Source of the DNA: Teratosphaeria epicoccoides
Taxonomy: Eukaryota; Ascomycota; Dothideomycetes; Mycosphaerellales; Teratosphaeriaceae
Assembly (NCBI GenBank): GCA_021401465.1
Contig: JADDMT010000066.1
Span: 107,448-171,447, forward strand
Length of the DNA: 64,000 nt
Direction of reading: 5' to 3'
Shown: in pieces, positions 13,326-23,990 of the stretch
Numbering within the stretch: the stretch's first letter is position 1
Layout: every line of letters begins with the position of its first letter
Position numbers and translations under genes: made by a program
Notes under the pieces: model-generated
The model's database searches: none
Seen by the model: the letters and a program-made list of their open reading frames with translations, nothing else
What the model was told of the DNA's origin: nothing

Positions 13326-14809
13326 TCACAAATCAACAAACTGAACCTCTTGGCCCCTCGTCTGGCTCCTCGTCATGGGACGACGAGAGCGGGAAGAGCG
13401 AGGCGGGCTCAGGACTGCCGGAGGCCCATCCCCATCAATCTCGTCGGTGTCGAGATTAAGCCCAGAGAAGCGAGAGCGCGCCTTGCACGAGCCACGAGCT
13501 GCAGATGCGGTGCCAGTGCTGCGAGCCTTCTCACGACGGGCTTGGAAGGGCTCGATGTCCTCGTCGGTGCTCTCATGACCGGCTTCAGCGGGATCAGCGT
13601 GATCGAAGAAGGAGTCTGGGTTGCCCCGACGCCGAGAGCGAGCGGTGTTGCGGGAGAATCCCGGCTCTGGATAATCGCTGTACACCGACTCCAGATCATG
13701 GCGGACCCTCTGAGAGCGGGGTGACTCCGCCCAATGACCAGAGGTTGGAGCATTGGTGAACTTACGAGCGCGCTCCTTGAGCTCGTCCACCTTCATCGCC
13801 TCCATGCGATCGTTGGCATCCTGAAGGCTGCGCTCGAGACAACCGATTTGACCCTCGAGCGCCACAACATCCTCTGCCAGGCTTTCTGCACGCTTCTTCT
13901 CCGTCGCTCCGGCGGCCGCCCAGGAGACGAGGGACTTGGCGAGCAGCTCGGGGGAGAAGAGCATACGGTGGCTGTGATATGTCAGTCAAGTGGAGGGAAT
14001 GTCTGGTGGGAGAGACTTGTACTTACGAGAGGCTGGACTGATCCATACCAAACCCTGAGCTGAGGCAAGCGAGGAACGTGTTCATGGCTTCGGCCTCGTG
14101 GTCAGAGGGAACGGCAGCACGAGGAGACTTCTTCATCGTGAAGCTGGAGCTGGACTTGCGGTGCGCCATGACCTTGTCGATGCACAGCGCTGGAGAGAGC
14201 CATTCGCGGCGGACCGCTGGGCCCATGTCCATCGAATCATGATGACCCAGAGACTGCAGAATGGTGACGCGATCGAGGTTCTTCAGGATGTCGGTCTTGT
14301 TGGCCCAATCGGCGGCACAGCGCGCATACCGCACAATGCAGGCAGCTTGGGTTTCGGTGCCGCTGCCGACCTTGGTGACTTCGAGGAACGGATCGAGGTT
14401 CTTGACGTTGATGTTGTTCTGAATAGAAGGATGGGGTCAGCGGATGGGGTGAGGGTAGCAACAATGACAACTGACCTTGATGTACCCGAGAAGCTTCTTA
14501 AGAAGCGCCTCATACACCTGAGTATCCTTGGCGTCAAATCTGATTTCCGTCATCAAGGCGATCACCACATCGGCATCGAGAGCACCGGCGGCAATACCCT
14601 TGCGGGCGCAAAAAACCAGGATCTTGTCCTTAGTAGTGGTAGACCACTGGATGTTCTTTCCGGCGAGAGCAGTAGTGGCGGAGAGGTTCTCGAAAGTCTG
14701 GTCACCGTTAGCGCACCAAGGTAGAAGCCAGAGGGTGACGACGTACCCTGCCTGGCTCGAGGAGGACGACGGTCTCCTCGTCATCAGGCGTGTTCGAGGA
14801 GGATGGCAT
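13326..14809 (-). CDS. Gene F: E-family coiled-coil protein, about 440 aa, four exons
   Basis: Model on the minus strand with exons 14809-14747, 14697-14476, 14418-14027 and 13971-13326. All three introns have GT-AG ends (GTACGT, GTCAGT and GTAAGT donors) and the phases join without a stop. Exon 1 encodes a short acidic leader. From residue about 22 the protein shares a domain with gene E and pseudogene E': T-F-E-N-L, then W-S-T, then I-L-V-F-C, then helices rich in Leu and Lys/Arg. Residues about 236-275 (A-E-S-L-A-E-D-V-V-A-L-E...) form a clear coiled coil. The C-terminus is Arg/Ser-rich and low in complexity. No membrane segment or signal peptide is seen. It is divergent from the bZIP-like gene G, with 780 bp between start codons. 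The arrangement of the shared domain vaguely resembles fungal Myb/SANT-like helix-turn-helix domains (weak inference). Function unknown. Confidence 0.7.
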
Positions 14810-15589
14810 GTTGGGTGGCGCGAGACTTTCAAGTCGCTGAGAGTTGAAGTTGGAAAGGATGAAGGTCCGGCGCAAGAGTGCCAAAGAAAAGCAAGATGAT
14901 GATAAAGCGCAAATACACCACAGTCCAGCTGCGGCATGGCGGAAGAGCCGGTCGTGCGCACGATGGTGTTGCGCGAACCATGCGTAGCGTGACGGGACAC
15001 TATTGACGCCATGACTGGCGATATGGCCAAAAAGACGACAGTTCTCACGATCCAGGTCTCATTGGTATGCAGGTCGACAAAGCGACACGCGATAGCGAGC
15101 CTGACGCCTGGGAGGAAATTCGCCTCCGCTGCAGCCGCCCGGCATCAAGGCTGCGATGTGCGAGAATGAGGATAATCGCGCGATTGGGTGTTTCGATTGA
15201 TCCGCGAGCGACGCCATCGATTGCGCGACTGGTTGTTTCGAATTGGTATGCGAGTGGAGTGTCGACAAAGAGATGGCGGTGTCCACTAAGACAGACAGGG
15301 CTGGAAGAACGACTGGATTTTGATTCCGGCCGAACGTAAACCCGATCCGTGCTTCCCCGCCGCCGCTTGACATGTGCATTATTGAATCAATCCAGTCGTC
15401 AGACCATCGCGACGCAGGACGTCCATGCACGCATATGCACGTATCCTGCGAACGAGCCATCGATGGGGAGATGCCTTGCGAAATTTCAGCTTGGCATTGG
15501 CGACTCTCAGGCAGGCGCAATCCGCGCCCATCCAGCTCAAGCAATGCCCGTCCCCCGTTGACCTCTGCTGACAGGTAAGCAAGCCAGCG
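14810..15589. other. Divergent intergenic region F/G
   Basis: 780 bp between the start codons of F (minus) and G (plus). It presumably carries both promoters. No TATA box or operator-like motif stands out, and the short frames present look like chance. Confidence 0.5.
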
Positions 15590-16762
15590 ATGGATCCCGA
15601 CTCCGCCTTTTTCGGCGAGCTCCAGAGCCACGCTGCCTTCACCGGCTCGACCTTGGCAATGCATGCGATGCATACGCTGGCGCCGTCGAACCCCAGGAGC
15701 TGCGAATCAGCGGGACCGTGTCAAGCAACCTGGAGCGATGCAATCTACAACCCACCGGCCATTTCGGGCGATAATGCGCCAGTCACGAATGCAAGAGACA
15801 CCTTCCCCAGCGCCGGCCTGAGAGAGTTTATCCCTCCCGACAACAACCACTTCGGCGATGTGAACGATCAGCTCGACATCTTTGATATCTTGCAGGAGGA
15901 TTGGATGGACCCGAAGCTGTCTTTCCCGCAGAGCAGCACGCTCACCAATGCAACCATCTCCTCCACCAATCAGTACCACGGCCTTCCCCTCGACGCAACC
16001 AGCTCGGGAATCGACAAAGGGGCCCGCAACCTGAGCATGGACTTCTCCAGCCCCTGCGTCGAGCAAGCGCAGTCCAAGCATTCTTTGGGTGTCCTGAATA
16101 CCTCATCTTCAGATCAGGCTCGAGACTTCACTGCACCCTCTACGGGGTCATCAATCGACATGCAGTATGCGCAGTCTTTCACATCAGCTCCAGACTCGTG
16201 TAAGAGGCGTCGGCTCTCCACGGCTTCCTCGTACGGCTCCAAACCCCGTTTCGGTCCAGCAACTGCAGCTAACCTTTCCTCCCAGCTCGTCAGGCCCGGT
16301 GCCAGCCTCGATTACTCCATCACCTCCCCGGCACCGCAAGCGATACCGCCCCACTAATCGCAACAGTGCCGCCGCATCTCGTGCTCACCGCTCCATCAAA
16401 TCAGAGTAAGCCACTTCACGTTCCATCTTGCTCTCTGCACCTCGAACCTCTTCCGTTGACACCCACCCCCATCTAGGCTGGAAGCCGAAACCACCAAACT
16501 ACTCCTCACACTCTTGCCCAGTCTGCGCGGCCACTGGGATCGAGCTCGACAGGGTGGCTCGAGCTATGCAGCGCGATTGAGGTTGCTGAGACATGTTGGC
16601 GAGCAGGGCGTGAAGGCTGTCCAAGCGCTGAAGGGAACCGGTAGTGATGGTGATCAGGATGATCATGGTGTTGGGCAGGCAGGGTTGGAGCTCACAGATG
16701 GGGAGGAGCTGATTGCGTTCGTGAAGGGGGTTGATGGCGGTACTGCGGGGTTTCGCGGCTGA
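15590..16762 (+). CDS. Gene G: bZIP-like transcription factor, 348 aa, three exons
   Basis: Exons 15590-16230, 16286-16405 and 16477-16762. Intron 1 is 55 nt (GTACGG ... GCTAACC ... CAG) and intron 2 is 71 nt (GTAAGC ... TAG); the summed exon length is a multiple of three. Spliced residues about 229-262 form a basic region: Arg/Lys-rich R-H-R-K-R-Y-R, then Asn238-x7-Arg246, the invariant bZIP spacing. Leu255 lies exactly nine residues after Arg246 and Leu262 is one heptad later. A Pro soon after breaks the zipper, so it is unusually short and dimerisation may be weak or atypical. Residues 1-213 are Ser/Thr/Pro-rich with acidic patches, as in activation regions. A KRRR cluster at about 205 could be a nuclear signal. 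The exact target is not predictable. It is divergently paired with F, so it could regulate F or its relatives (inference). Confidence 0.7.
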
Positions 16763-19700
16763 GGTGTCTGGATCAATGGACCAGGAAAGGCGATGCGCTG
16801 CTGGTATTATGAGCCAAGGCCGGTTGCACATCCGATGGGATATGGTTGACGGTCGATGATTGTGATGACATGAAGGCTTGACGACAGATGTGATGATGAA
16901 AAGCCATGACTCGTGATGATGTTCCGCTCTACACAAACTGTTTCCAGATCTTGCAAAGACTTTGCACAAGTACTTCAGCCATCATCGCGCACCTTCTTTC
17001 TTGCAGCCGGCGATAAATGTTCCTGTCTCGCTGAGTAATACGCCACAGCAGACACCCATCAACTCCCGCACTGAGCCCTACGCCATCATCATTACCAGCT
17101 TCTACTATCCAGCAGGTATCTATCTGCTTCTTCCCGCAGTCGGCTGATGCATCATACCTGCCTGCATCACAGCTCAACGACTTAATCTGGCGCAAGCTCC
17201 ACTAATCGAAGAAAGAAATCTTTGGCCATGCCTAGTAGATCTTACTCGCACGCCCTGCTGCATACGACTGACAAGACAGCGCCGACGAGGGCAGAGCTAC
17301 CACCGGCGGTTCATCGTCTACTAGAGATCTCAGACGGTGGCTGAGCTGACGCTTAGGACGCCACCTCGCTGATCCTGATTTCAGGTGCTGTAATCCCAGA
17401 CCGCAGCCGCTCTTCCTCTTCAGGTACCTAGACAGACGACAGTCAAGACGTCCAAGGTGAAGCTAGGTGGTGTCAACAAATTGAGGTACAGGGCTAGGCA
17501 CGCACGCTCCTTGCAGTACGAGGGTTTTCTGTCCCTTACACTAACGCCGTAGAGGACAACGACGACGACAACGACAATGTGGACAGAGACTGTCTTCACT
17601 TCCGCACCCATTGTCCGCAGCTAGGCATTCTTCCATCTGTCAACTGCGCCTGTCAAGCCTGCGCAAGAAACTCTCCGGGGCTGGAAAGATGTCCTTACCT
17701 GGGAATCCTGTTCATGTTCCTTTAATTGACAAGGCCAGCAAGCGAGTGAGTAGAGAGTACAATCAACCGGGCAACTCCGGTAATGGCGAGAGGGAGACAA
17801 AAACACGCACGGCACATGGCATCAGCACTGCATGGGAGCGCAACACTCGGAGATCGCGAGTTCATGGGGAATGATGGGAACCTATCTGTCGAGGAAGCAA
17901 ATATTTTGGAGGCTGAGACTGACCGATTGAGCAAGGTAAAGAGATTGATTGATGGCTCGATGGCAGAGAGCTGCCGCCGTAGCAGGATTGGGCTGCAGGA
18001 AGTCAGTATCTAAGTCCCGGAAGGGGAGTGGTTAGTCGCAGCAGCTACTGCATAGATCAAGCGCGCAGACTTCGTTGTTGGAAGCTAAAGTAGATGTCGG
18101 AGGCAATCTCGTCAACCAAATTCGATCAAACAGGATGGGGATGGCAGCACCAACGACCATCATTCGATCTTCTCCCAGCACTGAGGACGATCTGCCACGC
18201 CCCAATTACGTTTGTCGGTGACTGACCATCGAGGCTCAAATTCTTGACCGCCTGTGCCTCCATTCACCCGCCCAGCCTTCCCCGCCTCCTCCCTCAGCAT
18301 TGAAACACTAGTCCACTTCTCCGCCGTCTAGTCGCCTGCCCAAACCTGCCGGACTACTGACAGCGAGCCTGCGAAGCTGACAGCAACCTCCGTCCCAACT
18401 TCGTGCGCTCTCACGATCATAGGTATCCCTAGAAGTCAATCAACGTCAACGCCGCTTGTACTTGAGAACACTAGACGGGGCATTGCGGATGGTCTACGAC
18501 TTCCACTCTCTCAAGTTTCTTCACCACTCCCTCTCCAACGGAAAACGGGTCGATGCACATTAGGGGTGATGGTGCTGGGCTATTCCTCGGGTTTCCGTGT
18601 ATGGCAACCGAGAGCATAACCATGTGTCGCCGCAATGCCATCGATTTCCATCGATTCCTTGCTGAGCTACGAGACCACCTCAATGTGCCGGCGATATCTC
18701 TGCCCCGAGAATGGGAGATAGCAATGACGAGCAATCGAGAAAGCTACGAAATCAATCTACTGAGCTGGTTAGCTGAACCATGCCAGACCGGTCTATACGG
18801 AGCCACTCCGGATTTTGTGGTGTGCGGGCATCGGATGTCACGACATGCGATAGATCGATGTCATGTCACGCCTATACTCTCTGAAGTTTCGACAATTTCG
18901 AGCACAGTCCGCTGTGAGACCGTCGCCGCTCTACTCCATGACCATGGCCTATCATCATCGCTGGCTCCGGCCCTGCCAGAGATTAGGCCTCACCACAACG
19001 ACAGCCCATATCCCAGCAGCCAGTTAGGACCCGGCTGACGCTGCGAAGCATGATCTCTATCATCTCGGCATGCAGCTAAGCGTTCAAGGCTTTCGCTCGG
19101 GGACCTTTGGCTTTACTTACTTGCCTGCTTCGACGCTTCTTTCGTTGAGGTAGCGGATGACGCCGGACCTTGTATCTTCAGGCAGGTAAGTCCTCGGACT
19201 TGCCAAGAATTCACAGTGCCTGCAAAAGACAATGTCGCGGCCCTTTGACTTCGATTCCATGTACCATTCATACGCCGCCTGGATGTGACCGAGAAGTGAA
19301 GGCCTGATGACACTTTTCTGCATATCGAAATCGCAAGAGTGCAGTTTCTGCTGGGGTCTCGCAGCCCTTTGGCGTCTGCCGTCGTCGACACTGGGTCGGT
19401 TGGCCGGATCACGTCCTCAAACATGATGTGCTGGCCTCGGTCGGTTGATGGCCGGGTCGCTGCGTCCTCGTTGGCTGTGGAGCATGTCCTGACTACTGCT
19501 CAAGTGAGACGTTATGCAGTTGATGGTGGCGATGGCGTGTCCTGTAGTGATTGGTTAATCTCATTGCTGACCTCTCATCCATTCAGGGCTCATGTAATCG
19601 CGCGGGCCGAGCAACTGGAAACGTACTGTTTGTTTGCAGGCACTCGATTCGGCTCACTTTGAAAATTGGATGAATTATTGGCCGTTCATACCTGTACCAG

Positions 19701-19787
19701 CTGAAGCACAGAAGTGGTAATAAGACACGGATCGTGTTGCCAACTCTGTTGATACTCACAACGCACCTCACCATTCACCCCTCACTC
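16763..19787. other. Gene-poor stretch with one coding-like fragment
   Basis: No intact gene recognised in 3 kb. The best candidate is the minus-strand segment 19437-19113, open for about 100 codons. Its last 68 codons look protein-like and contain a C-R-H-C motif followed by a helical tail. The segment ends in a GTAAGT donor-like site at about 19119, so it may be one exon of an unresolved gene or a remnant. The plus-strand 161-codon frame at 18553-19038 has no recognisable feature. Confidence 0.35.
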
Positions 19788-21947
19788 CTAGCTGCTTCTC
19801 GCTTTCCTTTCCTGCTCCTCCCTCCTCAGCCGACACCCTCTCCATGCGTTCTTCACCTCCATCAGTTTTCCCAAATCCAGGTCCTCCCCCCTCGCCGCCC
19901 TATTAGTGAATTGATCATTCCAAGTCATCTTCCATTGCACTTCGGCGCCTTCGCTCCAGTACCTCCACATGCTCTCTTGAGCTAGGGTCCATGTGGTCAA
20001 GATCAGGTCTTCGCTTCCTGGATCCTGTGATAGAGAGGAAGGGAGCGGAATGTTGGCTCCGCTGACGGCGTGCAGCTCTGGAACACCCACAGGGCGGAGA
20101 GAGAGGTAATCGCAGGATCCGTTGAGCATTGCATTACGCCAGAACCGCTGGGAAGGCGTCAGTTTGCCTCGTTTGCTGGGACTAGCCTCCGGCTCTCTTT
20201 GGGGTTGTTGTTCGACCATTTCGAAGAAAGCCTCCATTCCGTCCATGTTATAGTTGGGAACGAATGCAGGGGATCGATTATGGAGGCGGGGAGAAGTGAA
20301 AGGCATGGGAATGCTGGCGAGGTAATGCAGGATCTGGCGAACGAGGGTTGGAGGGCTGAAGTCGAGGTCTTCCTGGTCAGCCTCATCGTCCTTACCATTG
20401 TCGCTCTTGCTTTCACCGTCGAGCAGCAGGGAAGGCAATGGAACAAACATCCAGCGCTTTCCTCTACCCTTCACTTCGCGCTCACACATGCCTCTCCAGC
20501 TGCTCATTACTTCTCCAACAGCTCGCACGCTCATCTCCAGTGCCACGCTGCGTGAAAACTCGTGCGCCAATCCATCAAGTTCCTGCCTGGCTACGACTGT
20601 ATGCTCCCTCTCCAATGGGTAAGGACTCTCTGATGGAATCTGAAACCCAAAGATGCGATCTGGAGACCGAAGGTAGAACCTCTCGGCAGCAGTTTGACCG
20701 AGTCCGAGACCTGTGGGGTCCGAGGGGTCAGCAGCCCAGGTGGGAGGATGAAGAGCGCCTGGGACAGTCCGATTGGTGAGGGCCTGGAGGAGGTGTGTGG
20801 CGCATGTTGTAGGTGAGGTGGGTGACCGGAAGGTGGAGAGGGGCCTCCAAGTTTGTGGAAGATGTGGGCATGTCGTCTCGAGGGCCGGGAGGACGACTTC
20901 ATGGAGAAGATGCATGGACTCGGCGTCGGCGCGTTGTTGGACTCTGTCGAGGATTCGGCGTTGGTTAGCGAGAGCTTTGTCGGCGCATTCTTCCAGCGCC
21001 CGCCTCGTGTCCGTGTTAATGTCTTTCATCCTGTTGCAGACACTCCTGGTCTTCTTGCCCGGATCCGTGTCCAATCCCACTTCCCACCCTGTCCCAACCC
21101 TCAAAACCCTCTCCCACAAACAACCCCAGTGGCCGGGACTCTCGCGCAACCCCGCGACCTCCGCACCTGACCACCCTTCCTCTTCCTCACTCAAACGCCT
21201 CTGCTCTTGCAAAATTGCACGCGCAACTGGGTCGCCCCTGCAGAACGCGTGGAACCCGACCTCTCCTATCAGCTCTGCCCACAGCTGCTGCAGCTCGGCA
21301 TCTGTCTGCGCGACCGCACGGTAGAAGTGTATCGACCACGCCTCAAGGCCGATGTCGGAGTCATGACCGAGGACGCGATGCTTATAGTCGTCGAGGGCGG
21401 CTGTACCATTCGGATCCGAAAGCTGCTCCAGTGTTGCGTATGGATTACGGGTGCAGGGACCATCCCACATCCACTCAAAGATCTGGTCAGGGAGTGCGAA
21501 GCCGACGCGCTGAATGAAGGGATCGAGTGCCGCAGGGATGGGCGGAGCATGGTCGGGGTGGAAGCGAGGGGCGTAGTATTCACGGTGATGATGATGATGA
21601 TGATGGCTCGGAGGAGGCTGTTGAGTAGTGGGATGGTGTCCCAGCGCGGTCTTGGCGCCGTGGAAGAGAAAGGAGGGCGTCAACAAGAGGATGACGACAC
21701 AGACGAGTACTGTGATCCATTGAACGCAGCAGTTCTGGCGCATCCACCAGTAAATCCAGCGATCAATGCTCACGTGCGAGCACTCGGCCTCGCGCTCTCT
21801 GATACTGGTAGACCTGCACGGGCTGATCGACAGCGGCTCTCCCCGGGCCGGCGCTACTGTCCTGCGACCGGGCTCCAGGGTTTCGTTGCGATGTTGCTTG
21901 GGGAGTCTGCCACGGAAAGATCGATGCCGCGAACGCTTCGAGTCCAT
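19788..21947 (-). CDS. Gene C: large type II membrane protein, 719 aa
   Basis: Intact intronless frame of 719 codons from an ATG; I do not recognise the family. Residues 1-70 are Arg/Ser-rich and basic. Residues about 74-95 (Q-W-I-T-V-L-V-C-V-V-I-L-L-L...) form one strong transmembrane helix. Just after it come Q-Q-P-P-P-S and a run of seven His at about 115-121. The remaining 590 residues are soluble, mainly helical and rich in Trp and Cys, with several Asn-x-Ser/Thr sites. By the positive-inside rule the N-terminus is cytosolic and the large C-terminal part lumenal or extracellular. Its architecture parallels A, B and D, but I saw no clear sequence alignment to them, and no degraded second copy is present here. 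It stands alone, flanked by gene-poor DNA. Function unknown. Confidence 0.7.
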   Translation of the reverse strand: MDSKRSRHRSFRGRLPKQHRNETLEPGRRTVAPARGEPLSISPCRSTSIREREAECSHVSIDRWIYWWMRQNCCVQWITVLVCVVILLLTPSFLFHGAKTALGHHPTTQQPPPSHHHHHHHREYYAPRFHPDHAPPIPAALDPFIQRVGFALPDQIFEWMWDGPCTRNPYATLEQLSDPNGTAALDDYKHRVLGHDSDIGLEAWSIHFYRAVAQTDAELQQLWAELIGEVGFHAFCRGDPVARAILQEQRRLSEEEEGWSGAEVAGLRESPGHWGCLWERVLRVGTGWEVGLDTDPGKKTRSVCNRMKDINTDTRRALEECADKALANQRRILDRVQQRADAESMHLLHEVVLPALETTCPHLPQTWRPLSTFRSPTSPTTCATHLLQALTNRTVPGALHPPTWAADPSDPTGLGLGQTAAERFYLRSPDRIFGFQIPSESPYPLEREHTVVARQELDGLAHEFSRSVALEMSVRAVGEVMSSWRGMCEREVKGRGKRWMFVPLPSLLLDGESKSDNGKDDEADQEDLDFSPPTLVRQILHYLASIPMPFTSPRLHNRSPAFVPNYNMDGMEAFFEMVEQQPQREPEASPSKRGKLTPSQRFWRNAMLNGSCDYLSLRPVGVPELHAVSGANIPLPSSLSQDPGSEDLILTTWTLAQESMWRYWSEGAEVQWKMTWNDQFTNRAARGEDLDLGKLMEVKNAWRGCRLRREEQERKARSS

Positions 21948-22915
21948 CGGAGTGTGTGCAAGTGTGCGTGGAGATGGGTATGTGTGTCTGCGAAATTACA
22001 TCAACAATTCGATTCCATGATTCTATTCATTGTCCGCAAACAGCCCTGCAGGGAACTTTCGGAGCATTCGGCACGGCACGGTGCGACCCGCCGGCCACCT
22101 AAGCATCGAGGCCAATCGTTCACGAGCAATGAGTAAGCCTTGAACCCTCAGGGTGACAGTGCCTACATTGCAGAATCTCCACCTTCATCGTAGCATAGTA
22201 CCCTTGGCCGACAGCCAGAAGCCAAGAAAGACGAACCCATCGCATCTTCAAGCAGAGCACCCGGCTTCAGCACGGTGACGGACCGCGAGACTGTTCGGTT
22301 CCACTTCCAGCTCAGCTGACGTGGGCGACTGCGAGACCGCTGGGATCCTCTGCCGGCACAACAGAAAGACGTGTGAATCATAGCAGGGTGGCGACAGAGC
22401 TTTACGGGCCGCATGGCCGAGAGAATGCCAATGTACACAGTGATACATGTTGGTGAGAAGCCTTCGGTTGTTGAACCTAGCGGTCAAGGGAATGGAGATC
22501 AGCAAGAGCAGGAGAGTCCAGGATTGTATTCTCTCCCGATTGAATAGCTGAATGAAAAGTTTCACGTCTGTGGTGGTGATACAGCTGTTAGTATTCGCTG
22601 CAATCAAGCCAAGTACTCAGATCTCTCAAAGGCGCGACGCCGATATAATCTCCTCCCTTCTTGTAGGTTCTAGCCATCGTTTGCGCACGTGTGACGTAGG
22701 ATATAGGCCTTCTGTTGGGAACGTCTAGTCATACGTCCGTGTCGATGCCCGATCGCCATACAACACCGTCTTAGATGCTATGGAGCAGGCGACGATGAAT
22801 GCGCTCTGCTGCTCCCATGAAAGCCATGCTACTCTCTGCTCGCAGTGTCACATCTTGTCTGTCCACAGTGAAGGATCTGATCCGAAGTTAACGGGCATAT
22901 TAGCCATAGATCGGG

Positions 22916-23195
22916 ATTTTCTAGTAAGAGGATCACATTACAAAACTGCATCCCGCAATTTTGTAGTAAGAAGCTCACACTACAAAAATGCACACTACAA
23001 AAATGCATCTGATGCAATTTTGTAGTAAGAAGCTCACACGACAAAAATGCATCTGATACAATTTTGTAGTAAGAGGCTCACACGACAAAATGCATGCTAA
23101 CATAGTGCTGATACAATTTTGTAGTAAGAGGCTTACACTACAAAAATGCATCTAGTACAATTTTGTAGTATGAGCTTGTCACTACAACATTACGG
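22916..23195. repeat. Near-palindromic repeat array, left cluster
   Basis: Five copies of the core CAATTTTGTAGT begin at 22956, 23015, 23059, 23114 and 23158, so spacings are 59, 44, 55 and 44 bp. Each core is followed by a CTCAC(A/G)CTACAAAA-like segment that is roughly its inverse complement, so each unit can fold as a hairpin. Between the cores lie AATGCATCTGAT-like linkers. Confidence 0.8.
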
Positions 23196-23804
23196 CAGAA
23201 CCTCGACTACGGAATTGTAGCGCGTTACATTAGAGCGTATCTTGAAGCTCTCTATGTAAATTCAAGGCAATTAGGGAACTATATGCAGGCAAGGGAGGCA
23301 ATTCAAACTAAAGCCATAAAGTGTGCAGGAGCCCTTTGCCATGCAGAGCTGATTTCGAGGCTGCGAATAGTGTGATGAAGGCTTCGATATGATCATAGTG
23401 AAGACGTAGCTACCATGAGAAACAGCTAGGTGCTCATTGCAAGGGAAAGCAATGCATTCTTGCTGTATTCTGCATTGGCTCTTCTTGGCTCTGACCTTGC
23501 CGCTGCCTGACTACATTGGTTGTGCGAAGCGCAAATCAGAGTGCCGTGAGTGCTCTAGAAGGTATCGCGGGCACTAACTACGTCACGCCTGATGCACGTT
23601 AGAGTACGGCCGGGATGTTTGTCCGTCACAAGTTCTCTGGGTGGAAGTTTCTCTTCAGACAAGATGCCGTCGTACACGTGGGCCAAATGTGCAGGCGAGA
23701 TTTTGGCATCTCGGAGCAGACGGGTGAGGTCGATCTGCTTAGTGGACGGCGAGATCTTGCCGCAGATATAATGGACTTGCTTTGCAGCTGTACAGTGTTG
23801 TAAT

Positions 23805-23990
23805 GTAGTGCTACAATTTTGTAGTGTGAGCCTCACACTACATAATTGCAATGTGGGGTCACGCTTACAATTTTGTAGTATGTGCATCTCACTACAATCT
23901 TGCTTGTAGTGCGTGACGTCTCACTACAAACTTGCGTACCACCATGCGTCTTACTACAAACTTGCGCATCATACAGTTTGTAGAGTACGG
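23805..23990. repeat. Near-palindromic repeat array, right cluster
   Basis: Two more copies of the core CAATTTTGTAGT start at 23814 and 23868, followed by degenerate CACTACAA / TACTACAAACTTGCG units. The segment 23814-23848 is a 35-nt near-perfect palindrome with one mismatched pair and one central unpaired base. A TATA-like sequence follows 20-30 bp after the cluster. Confidence 0.8.

Noticed and set aside
20070..22136. Several plus-strand frames of 100-309 codons opposite gene C
   Set aside because: They lie antisense to the intact 719-codon frame of C and follow its codon pattern; no start context or motif of their own.
22916..23990. CRISPR-like look of regularly spaced repeats
   Set aside because: The host is a eukaryote, spacings are unequal (44-59 bp), spacers resemble each other and each repeat is a palindrome; no associated genes.
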